A stretch of 64,000 nucleotides of DNA from Paenibacillus sp. DMB5. Lineage in GTDB: Bacteria > Bacillota > Bacilli > Paenibacillales > Paenibacillaceae. Under the pieces are notes generated by a model. It saw only the letters and a list, made by a program, of their open reading frames with translations. It was not told the origin of the DNA and did no database searches. A program made the position numbers and the translations under genes. The stretch covers positions 1-64,000 of the forward strand of contig NZ_LRAC01000132.1 of the NCBI RefSeq assembly GCF_001517085.1, read 5' to 3'. Shown here piece after piece: positions 8,935 through 16,722 of this stretch; the first letter of the stretch is position 1; each line of letters starts with the position of its first letter.

Positions 8935-9987
8935 CTATAGCACATGCTGCAACTGTGCGTCGATTTCTTTGCCGATTTCGACAGCAGCCGCCTCATCAAT
9001 AACCAGAATATCCTCTTGCCCGAAGCGCAGCATTGCGTGGATCGCTTTGGCTTTGCGTTTGCCCCCTGCGATACCGATAACGACCTCTGTACGAAGGATA
9101 TCCTCTAAACGGAGCCCGATCGTACGCATGGTATGGACAACCTCGCCGGCTTCATTAAAATAGTAGCCGAACGATTCGGCAACCGCACCTTCGGCCTGAA
9201 TCTCCGAGACCGTAGCCTCATCCAGCCTGCGACGGCGGGTCATTTCCAGGGCATCACCGATCCCATGAACAATGATACGCGATCTGCGGATGATTTGTAC
9301 AATCTCCCCGATGTTCGAGTCATGCCCCAGCGACTGGTAAGCTTCCTCGCTGAGCAGATCCGGCACATGCAGCAGACGGTAATTTGCTCCGATCCGCTTA
9401 GCCATGGTAGAAGCAATCGTATTGGCCTGAATCTCCATGCTCTCTCCAAGCCCTCCGCGTGCAGGGACAACCCATGCATTCTTATAGGAGGCGGATAATG
9501 GCAGGGTCAGCTGATCGGCCATCTCAGCCAGTGTAGAGCCGCCTGTCACGGCAATGGTATCGTCACCGCGCAGTACACCGAGAAAGGCCTTGGCGCCTGC
9601 ACGTCCCAGCTCACGCTTGGTGAACGGAGATGATTCACAATCCCCGGGCACGATAATAACTTTGCTAAGATCATACGTTGAGCGGATCTTCTCTTCCAGA
9701 TCATCCAGGCCGAACAGGCTCTTGGCGATCGGCTCCAGCAGGTCAAGCGTTCTGCGTCCGGCATCGCTAATGCGCATACCGACACTCTCGATCTCAATGA
9801 GCCCTTGCGATTTCAGAAGATCCGTCTCGGCGCGCAGTACCCGCTCGGTCATATCAAGCGACGCGGCCAGTGTTCTGCGTCCAATAATATCGGACAGCAT
9901 GATCTGATGTAGAATCGTGTAACGTCTCTTAAGGGTTTCCATGAGATCCGGCAGAAGCTGCTTTTGGATTTCCAATAAATTGCGCAT
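8935..9987 (-). CDS. cggR: Central glycolytic genes regulator CggR
   Basis: CggR is a SorC-family repressor of the gapA operon whose DNA binding is relieved by fructose 1,6-bisphosphate. The 350-residue protein starts MRNLLEIQKQLLPDLMETLK, very close to the known N-terminus. It has a winged helix at about 25-80 (IGRRTLAASLDMTERVLR) and a sugar-phosphate-binding domain with VTGGSTLAEMA and VIGIAGGKRKAKAI. The start is ATG with SD AGGAG. It is the first gene of the operon, and the matching operator lies 46 nt upstream of its start codon. Confidence 0.96.
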   Translation of the reverse strand: MRNLLEIQKQLLPDLMETLKRRYTILHQIMLSDIIGRRTLAASLDMTERVLRAETDLLKSQGLIEIESVGMRISDAGRRTLDLLEPIAKSLFGLDDLEEKIRSTYDLSKVIIVPGDCESSPFTKRELGRAGAKAFLGVLRGDDTIAVTGGSTLAEMADQLTLPLSASYKNAWVVPARGGLGESMEIQANTIASTMAKRIGANYRLLHVPDLLSEEAYQSLGHDSNIGEIVQIIRRSRIIVHGIGDALEMTRRRRLDEATVSEIQAEGAVAESFGYYFNEAGEVVHTMRTIGLRLEDILRTEVVIGIAGGKRKAKAIHAMLRFGQEDILVIDEAAAVEIGKEIDAQLQHVL

Positions 9988-10032
9988 GCTTTCACTCCTG
10001 CAACTTCGTCTTTCTCTATTCCCTTGTTCGTG

Positions 10033-10068
10033 GTCTCAAAATGTCCCGGGTTAACTTTTTAAGTCCCA
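10033..10068 (-). promoter_or_regulatory. CggR operator, two tandem half-elements
   Basis: Read on the minus strand: TGGGAC, 6 nt, AGTT, 4 nt, CGGGAC, 6 nt, AGAC. The Bacillus subtilis operator is CGGGAC-N6-TGTC-N4-CGGGAC-N6-TGTC, so all spacings are conserved, the two GGGAC cores are intact and the TGTC halves are degenerate. It begins 6 nt past the -10 element, covering the transcription start, which suits blocking of initiation or early elongation. Confidence 0.85.
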
Positions 10069-10073
10069 CACAT

Positions 10074-10102
10074 ATTCTAACCAAATATTACGCGGAGTGC
10101 AA
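10074..10102 (-). promoter_or_regulatory. SigA promoter of the cggR operon
   Basis: TTGCAC, exactly 17 nt, TAGAAT on the minus strand. The predicted start site falls at the edge of the CggR operator. No other candidate of this quality lies between cggR and the divergent tRNA. Confidence 0.85.
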
Positions 10103-10280
10103 GTCATCCGAAAGTATAATTCTCAACCGCTTTTCATCTTATACATCTGTCACAGGGTGTAAGAGAATTGAATTCCCCTTAGCACAGCCGAAACAACCTG
10201 TGTTCCCTCTGGTGAACGAGCGGAAAACGGGGATTTTTAAAAGCATATAAAGTTATTTTTAAGGTCACCTTTAATGTTTA

Positions 10281-10309
10281 TTGCAATTTCTGACTTCATG
10301 TATTATAAT
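10281..10309 (+). promoter_or_regulatory. Strong SigA promoter of tRNA-Arg
   Basis: TTGCAA, 17 nt, TATAAT on the plus strand, ending 10 nt before the first base of the tRNA. Transcription would start within a few bases of the mature 5' end. Together with the cggR promoter it forms a divergent promoter pair. Confidence 0.85.
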
Positions 10310-10319
10310 AAATTCTGTT

Positions 10320-10394
10320 GCGCCCGTGGTCCAATGGATATGACGTAGGCCTCCGAAGCCTGAGATCCAAGTTCGATTCTTGGCGGGCGCGCCA
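10320..10394 (+). tRNA. tRNA-Arg (anticodon CCG)
   Basis: A full cloverleaf folds by eye. The 7-bp acceptor stem is GCGCCCG with CGGGCGC, followed by an encoded GCCA end. There is a short D-arm, an anticodon stem TAGGC/GCCTG around loop CTCCGAA (anticodon CCG, reading CGG) and a T-arm CCAAG-TTCGATT-CTTGG. It is a single tRNA with its own promoter and terminator between cggR and clpP. Confidence 0.95.
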
Positions 10395-10447
10395 TTATTT
10401 TGATATTTGTACATAATTTAGCAGTAGTCCTACTGTTAATTAACCAA

Positions 10448-10473
10448 AGAGCCGATTGATGGCTCTTTTTTTT
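10448..10473 (+). terminator. Terminator after tRNA-Arg
   Basis: AGAGCC, 7-nt loop, GGCTCT, then eight T on the plus strand. It closes the single-tRNA transcript just before the clpP promoter. Confidence 0.85.
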
Positions 10474-10482
10474 AAAACTAAG

Positions 10483-10522
10483 TTTGACTTTCTTTGACTT
10501 TTTGTTTGATTTTGTTTATCAT
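10483..10522 (+). promoter_or_regulatory. clpP promoter overlapped by a CtsR box
   Basis: TTTGACT-TTC-TTTGACT at 10483-10499 is, on the other strand, AGTCAAA-GAA-AGTCAAA, a perfect match to the CtsR heptad repeat (A/G)GTCAAA-NAN-(A/G)GTCAAA. The second heptad supplies the -35 TTGACT (10494-10499), followed by 17 nt and -10 TATCAT (10517-10522). CtsR bound here would occlude RNA polymerase, so clpP should be induced by heat and protein-folding stress. Confidence 0.88.
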
Positions 10523-10588
10523 GTGGTTAATACGGTAACAGTAAAAAATGAACACATTCCGAAGAACCCATTCAAGGAGGTTTTACAC

Positions 10589-11185
10589 GTGAGTTATATT
10601 CCAATGGTAGTAGAACAGAGCAACCGCGGCGAACGCGCTTATGACATCTATTCCCGCCTGCTGAAGGACCGCATTATTTTCCTTGGAACGGATGTTAATG
10701 ACGTGGTAGCCAATTCCATCATCGCACAAATGCTGTTCCTGGCTGCCGAAGACCCGGATAAGGACATTCACCTGTATATCAACAGCCCGGGCGGTTCGAT
10801 CACAGCCGGTATGGCTATCTTTGATACAATGCAATACATCAAACCGGATGTATCCACGATCTGCGTGGGTATGGCTGCTTCCATGGGAGCATTCCTGCTG
10901 AACGCCGGTGCCAAGGGCAAGCGCTTTGCGCTGCCGAACAGTGAAATCATGATTCACCAGCCGCTGGGCGGGGCTCAGGGCCAGGCAACGGATATTGAAA
11001 TCCGCGCCCGCCGCATCCTGAAGCTGCGCGACAAGCTGAACCGCATCCTCTCCGAGCGTACCGGCCAGCCGCTGGAACGCATCGAGAAGGATACAGACCG
11101 CGATTACTTCATGAGTGCTGCTGATGCAGCCGAGTACGGTATCGTCGATAAAGTTATCGAGAAGACACTGCCAGCCGGCGTGTAA
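10589..11185 (+). CDS. clpP: ATP-dependent Clp protease proteolytic subunit
   Basis: ClpP forms the tetradecameric serine-protease chamber that works with ClpC/ClpX/ClpE. I place the start at GTG 10589, which has SD AAGGAGG 8 nt upstream and gives the usual N-terminus MSYIPMVVEQ; the in-frame extension upstream runs into the promoter and CtsR box. The 198-residue protein has the triad S98 (GMAASMGA), H123 (MIHQPLGG) and D172 (DRDYFM). It is one of only two plus-strand genes here and is monocistronic. Confidence 0.97.
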   Translation: MSYIPMVVEQSNRGERAYDIYSRLLKDRIIFLGTDVNDVVANSIIAQMLFLAAEDPDKDIHLYINSPGGSITAGMAIFDTMQYIKPDVSTICVGMAASMGAFLLNAGAKGKRFALPNSEIMIHQPLGGAQGQATDIEIRARRILKLRDKLNRILSERTGQPLERIEKDTDRDYFMSAADAAEYGIVDKVIEKTLPAGV

Positions 11186-11202
11186 GCTGAATAACAGTAC
11201 AG

Positions 11203-11242
11203 AAGGCTGCCGGGACCCTCAAGGGTCCCGGCAGCCTTTTTT
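11203..11242 (+). terminator. Strong terminator after clpP
   Basis: A 17-bp perfect stem from AAGGCTGCCGGGACCCT with a 2-nt loop is followed by a T-run on the plus strand. It may also act on the convergent minus-strand esterase transcript. Confidence 0.92.
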
Positions 11243-11279
11243 ACATTCTTATATATTCTGTTCCGAATCCTTATACACC

Positions 11280-11917
11280 TTAACCCAGCCGCCCGTACCC
11301 CAGACCGTCCAGCTTGCCGGCAATAACCCGGTAGCCCCTGCCGTTAGGATGGATATGGTCAAGGAACAATAAGCCGCGCTCATTGCCGGCAAATTCATTG
11401 TAAATAGAGGCAAATCCGCAGACCCGGCTGCTGTAGCCGGCAGTATACCGGTTGAACTGCCGGACCCATTCCGTAGCTTCATCTATCTGCGGATAGGGAT
11501 TGTACAATCGACAATCCGGATGATGTATGGCTTACTCATGCCGGCCTTGAGCTGTGACAGCGTACCCATGATATCACTGATATTCCTTTTGCAGCCGCGC
11601 AGAGCCTTCTGCAGCAGCGGTGACAGATCACCGGGACGGCCGCCGGCCGCCTTGGCTGCTTTGATCAGGTCATTGCCGCCAATGGAGATTGTTATCAGGT
11701 CAGCCTCCTGTACGGCCAGACGGAAATTATAATCGCCCTTCAGCCGTTGCTCCAGACCGTCCGTAGTCAGTCCGTTAACACCAAGGTTCGTCAGCCGGAT
11801 TGGCGTTCTCAGGCGGGCCTCCGCCATTCTCCGGTAGACCGGTACGAACCCGTTCCCGGGCAGTGCCCCGAAGCCTGTAGTCAGGGAATCTCCGATCGCG
11901 GTGTACTGATAGCTCAT
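11280..11917 (-). pseudogene. SGNH/GDSL-family esterase, broken by one frameshift
   Basis: This is a GDSL-type serine hydrolase of the SGNH fold; the exact substrate cannot be told. The first part starts MSYQYTAIGDSLTTGFG (ATG 11917, SD AGGGGGAAG) and holds the catalytic Ser in GDSL, the block II Gly in NLGVNG and the block III Asn in IGGNDL. After about residue 135 the frame breaks near 11505-11511, where GTCGAT runs into TGTACAAT and one base is missing. The other frame then carries NPYPQID and the block V Asp-His pair in LDHIHPNGRGY. With one base restored the gene is 213 codons. It resembles the spore-associated LipC group, but that is a guess. It may be a sequencing error. Confidence 0.8.
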
Positions 11918-12027
11918 CCTTTTCTTCCCCCTTCCTGTTAAACGGTACTTTCTACAGCTTATGAACAGGAGAGGCGCCCCGTAACGGCAGGGCATCCTTA
12001 TATGTACTTGCGGAGGAATCAGGCGGC

Positions 12028-12067
12028 AAAAAGCCCTCCGGCTCCCTATAGGGGCAGCAGAAGGGCT
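12028..12067 (-). terminator. Terminator after the stalk-domain protein gene
   Basis: On the minus strand AGCCCTTC pairs with GGAGGGCT around an inner CCC-TATA-GGG stem and is followed by TTTTTG. It lies 32 nt past the stop of the gene at 12100. Confidence 0.75.
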
Positions 12068-12099
12068 CTTTACAATGCACGGAGGCGCAGACTAAGCCT

Positions 12100-13200
12100 T
12101 TATTTAAAAGCCGCGAACGGGCTGCTTCCATCCGGCAGCAATTCCTTGAAGGTAAAGTCAAACTGCGGGAATCCTGAAGCGTATGCGGTGTATTCATACA
12201 GCTGGAAGAACACGACAAGCTTGCCTTCTTTTAAATAAAAGTATTTCTCTGTATTCAGTCCGGTAAATCCGCCGAGGTAGCCGCCCTCAGCCTTAATCCG
12301 CTTAGACAGCTTGGTATTGAGCTCTTTTTTATAATTCGGGTTGGCCTTCAGCAGATCACCGATCAGCAGGCGTTTACCGTCCTTCAGCGAGAAAGTAAAG
12401 GCATTGCGGTAGGTCATTCCGTGCGCTCCGCCTGTGTATCCGTACTGTTCTGTAACCAGACTGAGTACCCCGTCCTTATTGTACGTAACCACATATCCGC
12501 CTTGGAACTCATAAGGCCGGTCATCCTCCGACCTGTTAGCGATCTGTTTCTCAGCATCTGCCGCATAATTAAGGACCAGCTTCTTGATCGTATCATTGAT
12601 CGACTTCTGTGCCGCAGCATTAGCCAGCCCGCTCACCTGCGGGTAATCCAGCTTGATCGGTGCGTTCTCTGACTCCTTGATGAAGCTCTCGGTAGTAATT
12701 GTAATGGCATTTTGCTTCTGCTTCATTACGTTCAGACGGCCGGTAGCTGCACTCCAGTCCCCCTGAAAGCCCAGATAATCCGTCATCAGGTCAAATGGTA
12801 TATACAGCCGGTTATTTATATTTTTCGCTTCATAGTCACCCAGAAAATAATTGTTCACAGAAATCGCTATACTGTAATCCGAAACCATCAGCTTGGTCAG
12901 CGTGTTTCCTTTGCCGATGGAATAGGTCTTATCCGCTTTATCATAGGTCACGGGCATACCCAGTGTATCCCGCAGGAAGCTGACAGGTACCCAGACCTTG
13001 CCCCCGCTGAAAATGCCGGTCTGCTGCGTAATGCTGCCGTTCCATTTCAGTACTACCGTTGACTGGGCCGTCTTAGCCTGTACTGCAGCCGGTGCTGCCT
13101 GAGCTTCTCCTGCTGACAGCATTCCACCTCCAAGCAGCAGGCTTGCCGCCATGATGCCCGTTCCCCATTTGCGCGCTTGTTCCTTAAGTATAATATTCAT
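12100..13200 (-). CDS. Exported copper-amine-oxidase-N-type stalk protein with DUF4163 and DUF3298 domains
   Basis: The 366-residue protein has a Sec signal peptide (about 1-35, ending AQA). A copper amine oxidase N-terminal-like domain at about 47-160 follows, with the paired VWVPVSFLRDTLG and RLYIPFDLMTDYLG repeats. The C-terminal half (about 165-355) matches the DUF4163/DUF3298 region found in RsiV and the deacetylase PdaC, including the GYTGGAHG motif. No deacetylase domain is attached, so it is not PdaC. In RsiV this fold senses lysozyme; here there is no anti-sigma or membrane helix. It is probably a wall-associated protein of unknown role. SD AAGGAG precedes the ATG. Confidence 0.8.
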   Translation of the reverse strand: MNIILKEQARKWGTGIMAASLLLGGGMLSAGEAQAAPAAVQAKTAQSTVVLKWNGSITQQTGIFSGGKVWVPVSFLRDTLGMPVTYDKADKTYSIGKGNTLTKLMVSDYSIAISVNNYFLGDYEAKNINNRLYIPFDLMTDYLGFQGDWSAATGRLNVMKQKQNAITITTESFIKESENAPIKLDYPQVSGLANAAAQKSINDTIKKLVLNYAADAEKQIANRSEDDRPYEFQGGYVVTYNKDGVLSLVTEQYGYTGGAHGMTYRNAFTFSLKDGKRLLIGDLLKANPNYKKELNTKLSKRIKAEGGYLGGFTGLNTEKYFYLKEGKLVVFFQLYEYTAYASGFPQFDFTFKELLPDGSSPFAAFK

Positions 13201-13423
13201 GCCGATTTCTCCTTCCGCAGGTACGATGATTGACTTGATGTTCCCCCTAAGACCCGGAAAGCCTGGCCCCCTGGTCCACTTCTCTTATTATAGAGAGTAC
13301 GGCTGCCATGATTGTTACAAATTCCCTTACAGTTTCTTAAGCTTTTACAGCATATTTAAAGGGTCTTGTTACTTTTCCTTAAACAAAATGAGAGAATTTC
13401 TACCGCGAAGCATCTGATTGCTG

Positions 13424-13465
13424 AAAAAAGACCCCGCTGTGCCATTAACGGCAGAAGCAGGGTCC
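13424..13465 (-). terminator. Terminator after the SIMPL-domain gene
   Basis: GGACCCTGCTTCTGCC pairs imperfectly with GGCACAGCGGGGTC around GTTAAT on the minus strand, then TTTTTT. It begins 14 nt past the stop codon. Confidence 0.85.
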
Positions 13466-13478
13466 CATAATTTCAATC

Positions 13479-14237
13479 CTATTTCAATTCATATACTACG
13501 CTGAGCTGGGTAGTAACCTTAACCTGGCCCGGTTCAACCGAAGTGCCTCCGGCAGTATCTGCAGCAGCCTTGCTCATTGCCGCATTTTCCATGTAGTACA
13601 CAGGGTTATTGCCTACATCATTCTGGGTTACGGTAACAACCTGGCCCAGGCTGCGTTTTGCCGCCTTGGCGATAGCTGCTGCTTTTACATCCGCGTTAGC
13701 CATAGCCTTTTCGATAACCTGGGCTTCAAAAGCGGAAGGATCTTCAATTGCAAACTGCGCGCTACCGATGTTGTTCGCGCCTGCAGCCGAAGCAGCATCG
13801 AGCAGTGCTCCAACCTTGGCCAGGTCACGGTAAGCCACCTGCAGTGTGTGCTGTGCGATGTAGCCTTTAACCTGCTGTCCGTCCTTTTCGCTGTAAGTGT
13901 AATTAGGCTGAACACTGAACTGGGTGCTCTGGATGTCCTTATCGGCGATTCCCCAGGTTGTTTTGAGCTGTTCAGTCACTTTGGCAATTTTGGCTGCATT
14001 GGCTTTCTGCGCTTCCTGCGCCGTTGCCGCAGATGAATTCGCTCCAATCGACAGATAGACGATATCCGGCTTGATCGACAACTCGCCCTTACCTGTTACG
14101 CTGACAATATTGCGGGTAATTTCCTCTGCGGCGTAAGCCTTTTCAGGTCCTTTGAACACACTGCTCAGCCCCATTCCTCCAACAATCAAACTTCCTGCCA
14201 GCAGTACCGCTCCGAGTGATTTGCCCCATTTCTTCAT
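13479..14237 (-). CDS. Exported SIMPL-domain (DUF541/YggE-like) protein
   Basis: The 252-residue protein has an N-terminal signal segment (about 1-37, ending AYAAEE) and one SIMPL domain over about 42-250. It has the family marks ISVTGKGELSIKPDIVYLSIG at the start and a closing VKVTTQLSVVYEL. Relatives include periplasmic YggE and Brucella BP26, which form ring-like oligomers and are linked to oxidative or envelope stress; the molecular function is not settled. The ATG has SD AAGGGGAAG. An ECF-type promoter lies 44 nt upstream of the start, which fits an envelope-stress role. Confidence 0.88.
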   Translation of the reverse strand: MKKWGKSLGAVLLAGSLIVGGMGLSSVFKGPEKAYAAEEITRNIVSVTGKGELSIKPDIVYLSIGANSSAATAQEAQKANAAKIAKVTEQLKTTWGIADKDIQSTQFSVQPNYTYSEKDGQQVKGYIAQHTLQVAYRDLAKVGALLDAASAAGANNIGSAQFAIEDPSAFEAQVIEKAMANADVKAAAIAKAAKRSLGQVVTVTQNDVGNNPVYYMENAAMSKAAADTAGGTSVEPGQVKVTTQLSVVYELK

Positions 14238-14280
14238 GCTTAACTTCCCCTTTCAGATCCTTTATTTGTTTGGTATCCTC

Positions 14281-14308
14281 TAGACGGGCCTCTTTGGTAA
14301 AAGTTGCA
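14281..14308 (-). promoter_or_regulatory. ECF-sigma-type promoter of the SIMPL gene
   Basis: On the minus strand TGCAAC is followed by TTTTACC and, 16 nt after the AAC core, by CGTCTA. This matches the AAC / CGTC pattern of Firmicute extracytoplasmic-function sigma factors (SigW/M/X/V class). No good SigA promoter competes in this 110-nt gap. Confidence 0.6.
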
Positions 14309-14347
14309 TTCAGGTGCGCATTTCAAAAACATTTTTTCTTAAATTAA

Positions 14348-14370
14348 AAAAAGCCCCGTTAGGGGCTTTT
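14348..14370 (-). terminator. Terminator of the glcK-crh operon
   Basis: AAGCCCC, 4-nt loop, GGGGCTT, then seven T on the minus strand, 28 nt past the crh stop. The plus strand also has a T-run, so it may work both ways. Confidence 0.9.
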
Positions 14371-14399
14371 TGTAACTACATCGTAAGCAAGGCGGAGAC

Positions 14400-14669
14400 C
14401 TATTGGTTCTCCAGCTCTTCCTTGCTGACAAGACTTGTCAAAGCGGTTACAGCCTGATCCGCATCGGCGCCATCCGCGCTGATATAAATCTCCGTGCCGG
14501 AACTGATCGCCAGGCTCATAATGCCCATGATGCTTTTGGCGTTAACTTTTTTATCGTCTTTTTCCACGAAAATCTCCGACGAAAACTTGTTGGCTTCTTG
14601 CACGAACAATGCTGCCGGCCGAGCGTGGAGCCCCGTCTTCAACCGTACAACTACCGGGTGCTTTGTCAT
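14400..14669 (-). CDS. crh: HPr-family phosphocarrier at the crh locus (Crh-like but with His15)
   Basis: HPr carries phosphate in the sugar PTS through His15 and, when phosphorylated on Ser46, is the corepressor of CcpA. Crh is a Bacillus paralogue that keeps Ser46 but has Gln15. This 89-residue protein lies at the Crh locus (after whiA) and resembles Crh in RLKTGLHARPAALFVQEAN and KKVNAKSIMG. Yet it has both H15 (GLHARP) and S46 (NAKSIMG), so it could act in both PTS transfer and catabolite repression. The start is ATG 14669 with SD AGGGGG; the 14-codon extension upstream is not conserved. Whether a separate ptsH exists elsewhere cannot be seen. Confidence 0.88.
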   Translation of the reverse strand: MTKHPVVVRLKTGLHARPAALFVQEANKFSSEIFVEKDDKKVNAKSIMGIMSLAISSGTEIYISADGADADQAVTALTSLVSKEELENQ

Positions 14670-14766
14670 GAAACGCTTACCCCCTATTTGAGATCTGCCC
14701 AAAAATTTCACATTAATTTTATAATATTATATCATTATAACCGCATCCACACTAGAAAAAAAATAA

Positions 14767-15696
14767 TTAGCCGCCGCGGACTTTCTCCGCCAGCTCATCA
14801 ATTTTGCGTAAACGGTGGTTTACACCTGATTTACTGACGTTCCCCTTCAGCATCTCACCGACTTCCTTCAGGTTGATGTCCGGGTGTGCCAGCCTGATTT
14901 CCGCGACCTCGCGCAGCTTATCCGGAAGGCTCTCCAGCCCCACCTCACGCTGCAGCAGCTTGATGTTCTCAATCTGCCGGACAGCCGCACTGATCGTTTT
15001 GTTCAGGTTGGCCGTTTCGCAGTTGACGATGCGGTTTACGGAGTTGCGCATGTCACGCATAATCCGCACATCCTCAAATTTGAACAGCGCCTGGTGCGCA
15101 CCGATCAGGTTCAGGAACTCGATGATCTTCTCGCCTTCCTTAATGTATAGGATAAAGCCTTTTTTACGCTCTATGCAGCGGGCGTTCAGGTGAAATTCAC
15201 CAGCCAGATCCACCAGCGCTTTACAGTGCTCCTCATACATGGAAGCGATTTCCAAATGATAGGACGAGCCCTCGGGATTGTTTACCGACCCGCCGGCCAT
15301 GAAGGCTCCGCGGAGATAAGCCCGCTTGCAGCAGTTTTTTCTGACGATTTCCTCGTCAATTCCGTCATTGAAGATGAAGCCCTCGGATACAATCCGCAGG
15401 TCCTTCAGGATCTCCTGCACCCGGCTGGGGATTCGGACAATATAGACGTTATTTTTCTTCAAACGCATTTTTTTACGCACGAGCAGCTCGATATGGACCT
15501 GGTAATATTTCTTAAGCAAAGAATATACCCGCCTTGCAATCGCGGCGTTCTCCGTCGAGATGTCCAGAACCACCTTTTTGCTTGAAAGCTGCACGGATCC
15601 GTTCATCCGGATCAGCGCTGACATCTCCGCCTTCTCGCAGCAGGGCGGGCTCTCCACCATCGTCAGCTCTTTTTTGGTAAGTGCCGCAAAAGACAA
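14767..15696 (-). CDS. whiA: Cell-division/sporulation regulator WhiA
   Basis: WhiA is a DNA-binding protein with a degenerate LAGLIDADG homing-endonuclease fold and a C-terminal helix-turn-helix. In Bacillus it affects chromosome segregation and cell division. I choose the TTG at 15696 because SD AGAGGTGAG sits 4-5 nt upstream and the protein then begins SFAALTKKEL like the family; the ATG at 15720 has no SD. The 309 residues include LLVRKKMRLKKNNVYIVRIP, GSVNNPEGSSYHLEI and RNSVNRIVNCETANLNKT, with the HTH near DINLKEVGEML / SKSGVNHRLRKI. It sits between yvcK and crh. Confidence 0.96.
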   Translation of the reverse strand: MSFAALTKKELTMVESPPCCEKAEMSALIRMNGSVQLSSKKVVLDISTENAAIARRVYSLLKKYYQVHIELLVRKKMRLKKNNVYIVRIPSRVQEILKDLRIVSEGFIFNDGIDEEIVRKNCCKRAYLRGAFMAGGSVNNPEGSSYHLEIASMYEEHCKALVDLAGEFHLNARCIERKKGFILYIKEGEKIIEFLNLIGAHQALFKFEDVRIMRDMRNSVNRIVNCETANLNKTISAAVRQIENIKLLQREVGLESLPDKLREVAEIRLAHPDINLKEVGEMLKGNVSKSGVNHRLRKIDELAEKVRGG

Positions 15697-15730
15697 GGGG
15701 CTCACCTCTTTCATGTTCATTGAAGCTTGT

Positions 15731-16705
15731 TTATCTGGAAATCCAATCCTTGACCAGCTGGTAAATATGGTGGCTTAGCTTATCCGTATCATGCCTCAAA
15801 TAGGTCTTGAACAATACCAGCTTATCAGCAATTACCTTATACCCGTTGCCGTCAAGCACATCCCGGTCAAGAAGCACGGGGCGAGCGCCCTTCTCGGCAT
15901 ATTTGACCTGCACCTGCTCCGGGATCTCCCCGTCGTTGACAATCACATAATCGAACAAATGCAGCCCGATGTGATCGTATACGGCCTGGAGATGGTCGCT
16001 GACTGTGTAGTTGTCCGTCTCGCCCGGCTGGGTCATTACATTGCAGACAAAGATTTTGATCGCATCCGATTCTACAACAGCCTCCGCCAGCTTAGGCACC
16101 AGCAGGTTGGGCAGGATACTGGTGTACAGGCTGCCCGGACCGCATAGAATGGCGTCAGCACCACGGATCGCCTCCAGCGCCTCCGGAAGCGGCTCCACAT
16201 CTGCGGGCTCCAGAAACACCCGTTTGATCCGGCCGCCGGCCTCGGGTATTTTGGACTCTCCCGTAACAATGGTACCGTCAGCCATCTCGGCATGCAGCAC
16301 CACCGCATCACCGGCAGCGGGCAATACTCGTCCGCGGACAGCGAACAACCGGCTCAGCTCCCGCACAGCAGTTACAAAATCACCCGAGATATCGGTAAGC
16401 GCCGCGAGAATGAGATTGCCGAGACTATGGCCGGCAAGTCCTTCTCCACTGCTGAAGCGGTATCTCATAATCTGCGCCATAAGCGGCTCTACATCCGCCA
16501 TGGCTGTCAGCACATTGCGGATATCGCCGGGAGGCGGCATCTGCAGCTCACTGCGCAGAATACCGGAGCTGCCTCCGTCATCTGCCACTGTTACAATTGC
16601 TGTAATATCAAGCGGCTTCTCTTTCAAACCGCGAAGCATAACAGAAAGCCCTGTGCCGCCGCCCATAACGACGATCCGCGGACGTTTCTCTTGTTCTTCG
16701 GACAC
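15731..16705 (-). CDS. yvcK: Gluconeogenesis/morphogenesis factor YvcK (CofD-like)
   Basis: YvcK binds UDP-sugars and is needed for growth on gluconeogenic carbon and for correct placement of PBP1; GlmS is a reported partner. The 324-residue protein starts at GTG with SD AAGGGG and shows the nucleotide-binding GGGTGLSVML near the N-terminus, TVADDGGSSG, PPGDIRN, LCGPGSLYTSILPNLLV and CNVMTQPGET. It lies between rapZ (17-nt gap) and whiA (34-nt gap), as in other Firmicutes. Confidence 0.96.
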   Translation of the reverse strand: MSEEQEKRPRIVVMGGGTGLSVMLRGLKEKPLDITAIVTVADDGGSSGILRSELQMPPPGDIRNVLTAMADVEPLMAQIMRYRFSSGEGLAGHSLGNLILAALTDISGDFVTAVRELSRLFAVRGRVLPAAGDAVVLHAEMADGTIVTGESKIPEAGGRIKRVFLEPADVEPLPEALEAIRGADAILCGPGSLYTSILPNLLVPKLAEAVVESDAIKIFVCNVMTQPGETDNYTVSDHLQAVYDHIGLHLFDYVIVNDGEIPEQVQVKYAEKGARPVLLDRDVLDGNGYKVIADKLVLFKTYLRHDTDKLSHHIYQLVKDWISR

Positions 16706-16722
16706 TTAGACCCCTTCTCTCG

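Noticed and set aside
14655..14672. Possible catabolite-responsive element at the crh start
   Set aside because: TAAGCGTTTCA looks cre-like, but the outer TG/CA positions and spacing do not fit the consensus, and the site overlaps the crh start codon.
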